Shown piece by piece: positions 55,222-63,014 of a stretch of 64,000 nucleotides of DNA. Numbering within the stretch: position 1 is the first letter of the stretch; every line of letters begins with the position of its first letter. The notes under the pieces are model-generated. The model ran no database searches. It had not been told where the DNA came from and saw only the letters and a list, made by a program, of their open reading frames with translations. The stretch covers positions 6,303,766-6,367,765 of the forward strand of contig NZ_PTJS01000001.1 in the NCBI RefSeq assembly GCF_002941025.1, written 5' to 3'. The translations under genes and the position numbers were made by a program. Source of the DNA: Streptomyces sp. QL37 (GTDB lineage Bacteria > Actinomycetota > Actinomycetes > Streptomycetales > Streptomycetaceae).

Positions 55222-55884
55222 TCACGCGTCCGCGGTGTCCAGGTGAGCGAGTGTGGTGATGATGCGGTCCTCGATGTCCTCCGGCCAGGGGAAGGCGCGG
55301 GTCACGGCGCGCTGGTGGGCGAGTCCGTGCAGGCCCAGCCAGAGCGCCACCGCGTCGGCGGAGGGGTCGGTGCTGGTGGAGTATCCGCCGGCGACGCAGT
55401 CGCCGAGGGTGTCCACCAGGATCTGCATGGTCTCCATGCCCAGGGTGGCCAGATCCTGCTTGGTGAGTGAACTGTCGCCCAGGTCCGGCACCCAGAGCCC
55501 GCCGAACATCGTGCGGTAGCGCTCGGGGTGGAGCCGGGCGAATTCGAGATAGGTGTCGCACACGGCGTACAGACGCTGCCGTGGGTCGTCCTCGGTCTCA
55601 CCGATTATGGAGCGCAGCCTGTTCTCCAGTCCGGTGAACTCCTGGCGCACGACGGCGAGCATGATGGCCGGCTGGTCGGGGAAGTGCGGGTAGATCGACG
55701 GGGCGGCGATCCCCACTTTGCGTGCGACCGACCGCAGGGTGATGGCGCGCTCGTCGCCGGCCTCGTCGAGCAGTTCCACAGCGGCGGCGACGATGTCGTC
55801 GCGCAGGCGACCGCCCTCGCCGCGGCGGTTGCGACGGCGTGCCGGTCCAGGTGTGGCCGAGGCGGCTGTTCCGGTGTGTTCCAT
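55222..55884 (-). CDS. TetR/AcrR family transcriptional regulator
   Basis: Protein of 220 residues. The N-terminal helix-turn-helix (about residues 28-75) is RLRDDIVAAAVELLDEAG, then ITLRSVARKVGIAAPSIYPHFPD, the classic TetR fold with Tyr-Pro-His in the recognition helix region. The C-terminal ligand domain carries AVCDTYLEFARLHPERYRTMF, which matches the TetR_C_33-like group. ATG 55884 start. It is divergent from the NCS1 permease gene across a 442-bp region with TTACAC/GTGTAA half-sites, so autoregulation is likely; control of the permease operon is possible. Confidence 0.92.
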   Translation of the reverse strand: MEHTGTAASATPGPARRRNRRGEGGRLRDDIVAAAVELLDEAGDERAITLRSVARKVGIAAPSIYPHFPDQPAIMLAVVRQEFTGLENRLRSIIGETEDDPRQRLYAVCDTYLEFARLHPERYRTMFGGLWVPDLGDSSLTKQDLATLGMETMQILVDTLGDCVAGGYSTSTDPSADAVALWLGLHGLAHQRAVTRAFPWPEDIEDRIITTLAHLDTADA

Positions 55885-55894
55885 CCTGTCACCT

Positions 55895-55963
55895 TACACA
55901 GTGAAGTTTATTGCGGCAGCCCCTTGCGGACCGTTACTGACGCTTGTAGCTTTACGGGTGTAA
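55895..55963. promoter_or_regulatory. TTACAC / GTGTAA half-sites before the TetR gene
   Basis: TTACAC at 55895-55900, followed by an imperfect GTGAAG arm, and GTGTAA at 55958-55963 inside TTAC-N4-GTAA (55952-55963). Such dyads next to a TetR gene are typical autoregulatory sites. Confidence 0.4.
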
Positions 55964-56151
55964 GCAAACGGGCGAAGTGTTAGGGGCCTCCTCCATGACC
56001 AGCGCGGCCGTCACCTGCGTCGTCGAGACCGTCCCGCCTTGCGCGGTCGAGTCGGACGTCTTCGAACTGCGGATCCATGGCCTCGCGGCCCCGCGCTCGT
56101 GCTCCCGGCGGTCTCGCCCCCCCCCGTATCGAAGTCGCCTGCCCATAACCC

Positions 56152-56215
56152 TTGACGCTGCGCTTTGGTGAAAACTACGTTTTGTTTTGCGGAAATCAAC
56201 TTCCACTTTGTGGAA
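56152..56215 (+). promoter_or_regulatory. Promoter and downstream dyad operator of the NCS1 permease gene
   Basis: TTGACG (56152-56157), 18-bp spacer, TACGTT (56176-56181) in a striking AT-rich island. A perfect dyad TTCCAC-TTT-GTGGAA follows at 56201-56215, about 15-30 nt past the predicted start site, with a related GCGGAA half-site just upstream (56189-56194). The layout fits repression by roadblock or occlusion. The dyad differs from the TTACAC sites, so a second regulator is implied. Confidence 0.5.
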
Positions 56216-56326
56216 ACCTCTGAAACCTCTTCCGGCCGCCGCGGCCCCCTGGTGCGCAGCCTTCTTCTGAAGTAGGCCATCAACAGGCCTCGTTGCGGCC
56301 CCTAGCGAATACTCGAGGGTCGATCG

Positions 56327-57835
56327 ATGACTGCTGTGGAGGGCCGGCCGTCCGGGACGGCCACCGGGGACGCCGAAGGCGCCGGGGACACCGGACGCGC
56401 CAGCTCCGTCCTGTACACCTACGACCTGGCCCCGACGAAGAAACAGGGGCGCCGCTGGGGCGCGTACAACGTCTTCACCCTCTGGGCCAACGACGTCCAC
56501 AGCCTCGGCAACTACGCCTTCGCGATCGGTCTCTTCGCTCTGGGGCTCAATGTGTGGGGCATCCTGGCGGCCTTCGCGCTCGCTTCGGTGCTGCTCTTCC
56601 TGCTGCTGACGCTGTCCGGGTTCATGGGGCACAAGACGGGTGTTCCCTTCCCCGTCATGAGCCGCATCGCGTTCGGGATCAGGGGCGCGAAGATACCGGC
56701 CGCCGTCCGTGGCGTCGTGGCCATCGCCTGGTTCGGCATCCAGACCTACCTCGCCTCCGCCGTCCTGAGCACGTTGCTGATCGCACTCTTCCCCGGACTT
56801 CGCGGTCTCGACTCCAATTCCTTCCTCGGGCAGTCGGCCCTCGGCTGGATCTCCTTCCTCTTCCTGTGGGCCCTGCAACTCCTCATCGTGAGTTACGGCA
56901 TGCAGATGATCCGGAGGTACATGGCCTTCGCGGCACCCACGACCCTGATCACCATGCTCGCCCTCGCGATCTGGATGTTCGTAAGGGCTGACGGCTCGAT
57001 CTCCCTCTCCGTCGACGCGCCGCTCACCGGCGGAGCGATGTGGCTGCAGATCCTCCAGGCCGCCGCCCTGTGGGTGGTGATCTACGGGACGTTCGTACTG
57101 AACTTCTGCGACTTCACCCGGTCAGCCAGGAGCCGTGGCTCCATCGTCCGCGGCAACGTGATCGGGATCCCGCTCAACATGCTCTTCTTCGCCGTCATCG
57201 TGGTGGTCCTGAGCGGGGCGCAGTTCAAGCTCGACGGGCACGTCATCACCAGCCCCACGGACATCGTCCGGACCATCCCGAACATGTTCCTCCTGGCGAC
57301 GGCCTCGCTGGCCCTCATCGCGCTGACCGTCGCGGTGAACCTCCTGGCCAACTTCGTCGCGCCGATCTACGCGCTCATCGACCTCTTCCCGCGCAAGCTG
57401 AACTTCCGCCGGGCGGGCGTGGTCAGCGCGGTCGCCGGGCTGGTGATCCTGCCGTGGAATCTCTACAACAGCCCGGTGATCGTGAACTACTTCCTGGGCG
57501 GGCTCGGTGCCCTCCTCGGACCGCTCTTCGGCGTGATCATGGCGGACTACTGGCTGCTGCGGAAGTCCAGGATCAACGTGCCCGACCTCTACAGCGAGGA
57601 CCCGGCGGGCGAGTACCACTACAGCCGCGGCTTCAACCCCCGGGCCGTAGCTGTCTTCGTCCCCAGCGCGGCTGTCGCCGTCGTCGTCGCCCTCGTGCCC
57701 TTCTTCCACGCCGCGGCCGGATTCTCCTGGTTCGTGGGCGCCTTCCTCGCCGCCGTGCTGTACGCGATCGTCGCTGACCGCGGCGCGCAGATCCGGGACG
57801 TGGACGGCGAGGCCATCGCCGTCGCCGCCGAATGA
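56327..57835 (+). CDS. NCS1 family nucleobase/hydantoin/allantoin permease
   Basis: Secondary transporter of 502 residues with about 12 predicted membrane helices, of the nucleobase:cation symporter-1 family. The start of the first helix region (RRWGAYNVFTLWANDVHSLG), GFMGHKTGVPFPV, RGVVAIAWFGIQTYLAS and the late NFVAPIYALIDLFP loop follow the family. Substrates in the family are uracil, cytosine, allantoin, hydantoins, thiamine or pyridoxine. Coupling to the racemase-like gene (overlap or short gap at its 3' end) favours a hydantoin, allantoin or similar amide. The start ATG 56327 has a weak GAGGG upstream. Confidence 0.9.
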   Translation: MTAVEGRPSGTATGDAEGAGDTGRASSVLYTYDLAPTKKQGRRWGAYNVFTLWANDVHSLGNYAFAIGLFALGLNVWGILAAFALASVLLFLLLTLSGFMGHKTGVPFPVMSRIAFGIRGAKIPAAVRGVVAIAWFGIQTYLASAVLSTLLIALFPGLRGLDSNSFLGQSALGWISFLFLWALQLLIVSYGMQMIRRYMAFAAPTTLITMLALAIWMFVRADGSISLSVDAPLTGGAMWLQILQAAALWVVIYGTFVLNFCDFTRSARSRGSIVRGNVIGIPLNMLFFAVIVVVLSGAQFKLDGHVITSPTDIVRTIPNMFLLATASLALIALTVAVNLLANFVAPIYALIDLFPRKLNFRRAGVVSAVAGLVILPWNLYNSPVIVNYFLGGLGALLGPLFGVIMADYWLLRKSRINVPDLYSEDPAGEYHYSRGFNPRAVAVFVPSAAVAVVVALVPFFHAAAGFSWFVGAFLAAVLYAIVADRGAQIRDVDGEAIAVAAE

Positions 57836-57870
57836 ACCACCGAAAGACCCGCCGAACCGAAGGCCGTGAC

Positions 57871-58596
57871 ATGCGCATCCTCGTCGTCAACGTCAACACC
57901 ACCCAGTCGATCACCGACTCGATCGGCAGGCAGGCGACCGGTGCGGCGGCGCCCGGTACCGAGATCGTCCCGCTCACCCCTTCCTTCGGGGCGGAGTCCG
58001 TCGAGGGCAACTACGAGAGCTACCTCGCGGCGATCGCCGTGATGGAAGCGGTCCGCGCCCACCCGGAACCGTTCGACGCCGTGATCCAGGCCGGCTACGG
58101 CGAGCACGGCCGGGAAGGACTGCAGGAACTGCTCGACGTACCCGTGGTCGACATCACCGAGGCGGCCGCGAGCACCGCCCAGTTCCTCGGCCGCAGTTAC
58201 TCCGTCGTCACGAGCCTCGACCGCACGGTCCCGCTGATCGAGGAGCGTCTCCACACGGCGGGGCTGAGCGCGCGCTGCGCCTCCGTGCGGGCCAGCGGGC
58301 TCGCGGTGCTGGACCTGGAACGGGACGAGAAGGCGGCTGTCGACGCCATCGTGGAGCAGGCCGCCCAAGCCGTGGAGGTCGACCGGGCGGAGGTGATCTG
58401 CCTGGGATGCGGCGGCATGTCAGGTCTCACCGAGCGCGTCGTCGAACGTACCGGGGTACCCGTCGTCGACGGTGTGAGCGCCGCGGTGACCATCGCCGAG
58501 TCACTCGTCCGCCTCGGGCTGACCACCTCGAAGGTCCGCACTTACGCGCCGCCGCGCCCCAAGCGGTTCGTCAACTGGCCCCCGCCGGCACGCTGA
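57871..58596 (+). CDS. Asp/Glu/hydantoin racemase family protein lacking the first Cys
   Basis: Protein of 241 residues of the Asp/Glu racemase superfamily, hydantoin/allantoin racemase branch: MRILVVNVNTTQS, GPF-like segment TPSFGAESVEGNYES, and ICLGCGGMSGL with the second catalytic Cys. The first catalytic position, normally in a CFGDPG-type loop, reads AGYGEHG here, so its Cys is Gly. Two-base racemization would need both Cys. Arylmalonate decarboxylase in the same superfamily also has Gly at the first and Cys at the second position, so a decarboxylase or one-sided isomerase is possible. ATG 57871 is chosen for the family start and GAAGG 7 nt upstream. An in-frame ATG at 57832 overlaps the permease stop. 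Confidence 0.85.
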   Translation: MRILVVNVNTTQSITDSIGRQATGAAAPGTEIVPLTPSFGAESVEGNYESYLAAIAVMEAVRAHPEPFDAVIQAGYGEHGREGLQELLDVPVVDITEAAASTAQFLGRSYSVVTSLDRTVPLIEERLHTAGLSARCASVRASGLAVLDLERDEKAAVDAIVEQAAQAVEVDRAEVICLGCGGMSGLTERVVERTGVPVVDGVSAAVTIAESLVRLGLTTSKVRTYAPPRPKRFVNWPPPAR

Positions 58597-58779
58597 CGCG
58601 GATCAGGCGGGAGCGTGGGCGGGTACGGCGGGTCGCGGGGCAGGCCGATCGCTCGGATCATGTCCCGCTCGCCGGAAACGGGGGAAGCGGGGTCCACGCC
58701 CTCGCTGGTTCGGCCGCCGTCCCCCTGCGGTACCGGCCACCCGTCGCGACGGGCATTACGGGCCGGCGGCCTTTCGTCC

Positions 58780-60027
58780 TCAGCCGATGGCCACCACCCG
58801 GGCCCACGCGGGCGGCCCGTCCGGGGCGTAGTCGGGATCGGACTCGTCGTAGGACGAGCGGCGGTTGACGCGGCCGAACAGGCCCACCACCGTCCGGCAC
58901 GGCGGGCGCCGGGACGGCCACGGGGTCTGGCCGTCCGTCAGCATCACCACGACGTCCGGGCGGGGACGGGACTCCAGGGCGCGGGCGAAGCCCGTACGCA
59001 GGTCGGTGCCGCCGCCACCCAGCAACTCGACGCCCTCCGCGCCGCCGCACAGGGGGCGGACCCGGCCGGCCGCCGCGTCGCACGGCAGTACTCCGACGAG
59101 GTCACGGCGGCCGCCCACGGCCCGGGAGATCGCCGCCACCTCCAGCAGCGCGCTGCCCAGCTCCGCGTCGCTGACGGAGCCCGACGTGTCGATCACCACG
59201 ACGACCCGCGTCGGTCTGCGCCGCAGGCTCGGCAGGATCGCCCCCGGGACCGCCGCCGAACGGCGCGCCGGTCTGCCGTACACGTAGTCCTCGCCCGTGC
59301 CCGGTGCGGAGGCCGCCGACCGTACGGCAGCTCCGAGCAACTCCCGCCAGGGCTGCGGCGGGTGGAACGCCTCCTCCGCCCACCGGCGCCACCCGGCGGG
59401 TGCGCTTCCAGGACGGCCGACGATGCCCTGCGCCACCCGGAAGCGGACCGCGTCCCGTTCCTGCGAGCTGAGTCCGTGCGCCCCGTCCGGTCCCAGATCC
59501 CACGGGCGCGGCAGGCCGTCCGCACCGCTGCCGCACTCCAGCCACGCCAGGTGGGCGGTGTGCGGACCGAGCCGGAACTGGCGGAGGTAGTCCTCCATCA
59601 GTTCGCCGTCCTCGAGGCCCAAGGACGCCGGACGGACAGCGCCCTCCGGCGCCGTCAAGCCGTCGCCGAAGATGTCGTCGTTGATCTCGCAGTCCGCCGC
59701 GATGTTCATCCGCAACCGTTCCGCCGGGCCGCTGAGTTGATGCCGGTGCGCGTAGCGGTCGCCGCGCCCGTGGTGGTCACGCAGCAGGTGCGACACCTCG
59801 TGCACCCAGACACCGGCCAGCTCCTCCACCGGAGTGCGGTCGACGAAGGCGGGTGACACGTAGCACCGCCAGTACGGATCGACCGCCATCGTCGGCACGC
59901 CGCGGGACTCCACGGGGCGAAGAGCGAACAGTGCCGTCGCCAGGTACGGGCGTACGCGTGCTGCCTGTAGCCGGGCCGCGAAGAGCTTCCCGGTGTCCAG
60001 CACGCGGCCGGAGGGCGGCACGTTCAC
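58780..60027 (-). CDS. vWA domain protein with zincin-like N-terminus (DUF2201/CoxE-like)
   Basis: Protein of 415 residues. The N-terminal putative metallopeptidase domain (DUF2201-like) carries HEVSHLLRDHH, an HExxH-like motif in which the second His and Glu are at the right spacing. The C-terminal von Willebrand A-like domain starts near residue 275 with the MIDAS motif VIDTSGSVS and a later TDG (VMLTDGQ). The GTG start overlaps the MoxR gene stop by GTGA (60024-60027), so the two proteins are co-produced. MoxR-vWA pairs act as chaperone-like or cofactor/metal-insertion machines. The target in Streptomyces is not known to me. Confidence 0.88.
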   Translation of the reverse strand: MNVPPSGRVLDTGKLFAARLQAARVRPYLATALFALRPVESRGVPTMAVDPYWRCYVSPAFVDRTPVEELAGVWVHEVSHLLRDHHGRGDRYAHRHQLSGPAERLRMNIAADCEINDDIFGDGLTAPEGAVRPASLGLEDGELMEDYLRQFRLGPHTAHLAWLECGSGADGLPRPWDLGPDGAHGLSSQERDAVRFRVAQGIVGRPGSAPAGWRRWAEEAFHPPQPWRELLGAAVRSAASAPGTGEDYVYGRPARRSAAVPGAILPSLRRRPTRVVVVIDTSGSVSDAELGSALLEVAAISRAVGGRRDLVGVLPCDAAAGRVRPLCGGAEGVELLGGGGTDLRTGFARALESRPRPDVVVMLTDGQTPWPSRRPPCRTVVGLFGRVNRRSSYDESDPDYAPDGPPAWARVVAIG

Positions 60028-61370
60028 CGGCCCGCCCGGGTGACGTCGAGGGCGCGGACCTTCGCCCGGTCGGCCCGCCGCGATACGGACACCGCTCCGG
60101 CGAGCCCCTCGATCGACACCGGCACCTCCCAGTCCTCACGGCGCAGGGTGGCGAGCGTCGTCGCCGGAACGACCAGCAGGTCCGGAGCGCCGGTCTCCGC
60201 CGCCCTCGCCAGCAGCGCCCAGGCGGCATCCCACCGGCCCCGCTCGGGGCGAGTGCGGACCGCGGCGACCACCGCGTCCAGCGTCGCCTGCCGCAGGTCC
60301 CCGCGCTCCGGCAGCTCCGCACCCCCCGGATCGGCCAGCAAATCCTCCGGATCGGGCAGGTCCATCCTGTCCAGGTAGGCCAGGAACTCCAGCCCCGGGC
60401 CGTCCCCGACCGTGCCCCTGACCAGCATCGACAGGACGTCGCGCGAGGCACCGGCGGCCGTCGCGAACGCGGTCAGACACAGCGTCATGTCCCAGCTGCG
60501 CGGTGACGGCCACGCCCCGCCGCGCTGGGCCTCGCCCGAGGGCAGCCGGTGCACCAGGGCGGGCCGGGCGCCCAGCAGTCCGCACACCGCACGGCGGGCG
60601 AACGCCACGGCCTCGGGCAGCCTGCCGGCGTCGAGCACCGGCAGCGTGGCCCGGGGCCAGATTCCGCCCAGCCCCCGCACCACCACGTCGGTGTCGTGGA
60701 CCCATTGCAGGTGGACGAACCGGTTGGCGAGCGGGGGACTCAGCTCCCAGCCGTCGGCGGCGGAGGACCGGGGATTGGCGGCGGCCACGATCCGTACGCC
60801 CGGCGGCAGGCGCAGGGCTCCGACCCGGCGTTCGAGCACGAGGCGCAGAAGCGCCGCCTGCACGGCGGGCGGGGCGGTGGACAGTTCGTCGAGGAACAGC
60901 AGGCCACGGCCCGCTCGCACCAGCCGGACCGCCCAGTCCGGCGGTGCCATCGGGACCCCGTTCTCAGCCGGGTCGTCCCCGATGACGGGGAGACCGGAGA
61001 AGTCCGAGGGTTCGTGGACGCTGGCGATCACCGTGGTCAACGGCAGGTCCAGGGTGGTGGCGAGCTGGGTGAGCGCGGCAGTCTTGCCGATGCCGGGCTC
61101 GCCCCACAGGAGCACCGGCAGGTCGGCGGACACGGCCAGGGTGAGCGCCTCCAGCTGTGGGTCCGGCCGGGGCGCGGTGGTCGTGTCACGCAGCAGAGCC
61201 AGTAGCTCGCCGGACAGGTCGAGGCGCGAGGCCGGGGCGGAGGGGGCGTGGGCGTCGGACGGGTCCGGCGTTCCCGGGGACTCGGAGAGCGGCGTCCCGG
61301 AAGAAGGCGGGGCGTCGGGAAGCGGGGCGTCGGAAAGCGTGGTCTCGGCGAGCGGAGCGTACGCGGACAT
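60024..61370 (-). CDS. MoxR-type AAA+ ATPase
   Basis: ATPase of 448 residues. A disordered Ser/Pro/Asp-rich N-terminus (about 1-50) precedes the AAA+ module: Walker A GEPGIGKT, Walker B LLFLDELSTA, sensor 1 VAAANP, and the arginine-rich segment around NRFVHLQW. MoxR proteins remodel partner complexes in ATP-driven steps and are encoded with vWA proteins, here the overlapping downstream gene. A third protein of unknown function is encoded upstream (61475-62857). The three probably form a cassette transcribed leftward. Confidence 0.9.
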   Translation of the reverse strand: MSAYAPLAETTLSDAPLPDAPPSSGTPLSESPGTPDPSDAHAPSAPASRLDLSGELLALLRDTTTAPRPDPQLEALTLAVSADLPVLLWGEPGIGKTAALTQLATTLDLPLTTVIASVHEPSDFSGLPVIGDDPAENGVPMAPPDWAVRLVRAGRGLLFLDELSTAPPAVQAALLRLVLERRVGALRLPPGVRIVAAANPRSSAADGWELSPPLANRFVHLQWVHDTDVVVRGLGGIWPRATLPVLDAGRLPEAVAFARRAVCGLLGARPALVHRLPSGEAQRGGAWPSPRSWDMTLCLTAFATAAGASRDVLSMLVRGTVGDGPGLEFLAYLDRMDLPDPEDLLADPGGAELPERGDLRQATLDAVVAAVRTRPERGRWDAAWALLARAAETGAPDLLVVPATTLATLRREDWEVPVSIEGLAGAVSVSRRADRAKVRALDVTRAGR

Positions 61371-61474
61371 GAGGCATCACCTGTGAGGTCGTCGAAGGCG
61401 GTCGGCGCCCGGTGCTGCGGGCGCGGGAGGGCACGGCAGGGAGGGCGGCGGTCCTGCGGAACCGCTGCCGGAGG

Positions 61475-62857
61475 TCAGAGGGAGGACGCTTGCCGTGGTC
61501 GGGAGCGGTGGGTAGCGGGCCGGGAAGCCCTCTGTCCGGGCGGCTCCCGCCCGGGGCCGCTGAGACCGGCCCTGAACAAGCCGTGGGTCACCCGCTGTCG
61601 CGCGGCATCGTGAAGGACGTCGCGCAGGTCCCCGTCCCTCAGATGCGCTCCGGCGCCGAGCAGGCTCTCGATACGGGCCAGGGCACCTGCCGCGTCCCCG
61701 TGGGCCAGCCGGTCACGGACATCCGTGAGGCAGTCCGGCCGGCGATGCGCCTCGTCGATGACCTGGAGGCAGGGAAGGGGCGTACCGGTGAGTGCGGCGA
61801 GCAGTTCCTCCCGCCGGATCTCGGCGGGGTCGTGGTCCAGCGGGACCAGCACCCCGTCGACCAGGCCGATCCGGTGCAGCGTGCCGCGGCAGTCCACCAG
61901 CCTGGGCGCGCCCGACCCGTCTCCGTCCGAGGAGGGCGAGACGGCGGAAGGTGTTCCGGGAGCCAGGGCCGCCGACACCAGCGGATGCAGCCGTTCGGCC
62001 GCGATCCAGCCGCCGCGCAGCAGTTCGAGGTCGGGCAGGACCCGTGTGGCGGCGTCGGGCAGGACCGGAAGGCCCGCGCAGGCACCCGTCCGAGTGAGCT
62101 CGGCGGACCGCACCCCGGGCGTCGTGTCGCCTCCTCCCGAGGCCGTCGCAGGGGTGCGTACGTCCAGGAGGAGACGTTTACGGGCGCCGAGGCGGACCGC
62201 GACACGGCCACCGCCGGGACGCCCCTCCGCCGCCTGCAACAGGGCCGCCTCGGCTGCCCACCGGTCGCACGCGAACCGTCCCGCGCACGGCAGGAACGAG
62301 GCCCACCTGGGTGCCGGTCCACCGGCCCCGGAACGCCCGCGCAGTTCACCACTTCGGCTCGCGTCCCACAGATGGCGGTGCAGATCCAGACGGAACCGCC
62401 GGTCGGGGGGACGGTAGCCGCGCGGTCCGGACGACGCGGGGCCGTCCCACAGCGCCAGGCTGATCCGTTGCCCGGCGTCCGCCCACGCGGGGGCGGTGCG
62501 CGCGACGAGGTGAACCGGACGTGCGCGCCCGGGATCGTCGTACCGGACGAGCGTGAGGGCCGTACCGGGGCGCAGGAAACCGTCGGGCGCGGTCCTGGGC
62601 ATGTGCCACCGCAGCAGATCGGGTGCCAGCCGGCGCAGGTCCGCCCGGAGCCGGGCGGCGAGTCCGTTGCCGTGGACGCGTCTGACGGTACGCAGGTCGA
62701 GGTCGACGTCGAACCCGGCGGCGGCACACGCCCCCGCCCAGTCGCCGGCGGTACGCCGGGCCGTCGCGGTCTCGATCATGGAGGGCGGCACGGCGATCTC
62801 ACGCACGCGCAGCCAGAAGGCAAGGCGGGAATCCTCGAACGCGGTCTCGGTGAGCAT
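61475..62857 (-). CDS. Uncharacterized protein in the MoxR/vWA cassette
   Basis: Protein of about 460 residues, no family recognised. N-terminal alpha-helical segment MLTETAFEDSRLAFWLRVRE, a helical region with WAGACAAAGFDVDLDL and LRADLRRLAPDLLRWH (about 60-90), a beta-rich middle with GARKRLLLDVR, and a C-terminal stretch (LVDCRGTLHRIGLVDGVLVPLDHDPAEIRREELLAAL) followed by a basic disordered tail. Arg and Ala rich; no signal peptide or membrane segment. ATG 62857 has AAGG about 9 nt upstream; GTG 62863 is an alternative. It sits 104 bp before the MoxR gene on the same strand, so a client or adaptor of the MoxR-vWA machine is a reasonable guess. Confidence 0.75.
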   Translation of the reverse strand: MLTETAFEDSRLAFWLRVREIAVPPSMIETATARRTAGDWAGACAAAGFDVDLDLRTVRRVHGNGLAARLRADLRRLAPDLLRWHMPRTAPDGFLRPGTALTLVRYDDPGRARPVHLVARTAPAWADAGQRISLALWDGPASSGPRGYRPPDRRFRLDLHRHLWDASRSGELRGRSGAGGPAPRWASFLPCAGRFACDRWAAEAALLQAAEGRPGGGRVAVRLGARKRLLLDVRTPATASGGGDTTPGVRSAELTRTGACAGLPVLPDAATRVLPDLELLRGGWIAAERLHPLVSAALAPGTPSAVSPSSDGDGSGAPRLVDCRGTLHRIGLVDGVLVPLDHDPAEIRREELLAALTGTPLPCLQVIDEAHRRPDCLTDVRDRLAHGDAAGALARIESLLGAGAHLRDGDLRDVLHDAARQRVTHGLFRAGLSGPGREPPGQRASRPATHRSRPRQASSL

Positions 62858-63014
62858 CAGCACTCACCTTGCGCGGACGGGACCCCCAATCCGTGGACAC
62901 ATCGGGTAGTCATCGGCGGGAGCGTAACCCGAACCCGCACGGAGGGCCACACCTTTTCCGGGCGGTGCCGGCCCGACCGCCCGAGGCGGTGGCGGGGCAG
63001 CGGACTTGAGCCCC

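Noticed and set aside
55977..56171. 64-codon frame between the TetR and NCS1 genes
   Set aside because: No RBS, overlaps the permease promoter region, no recognisable sequence.
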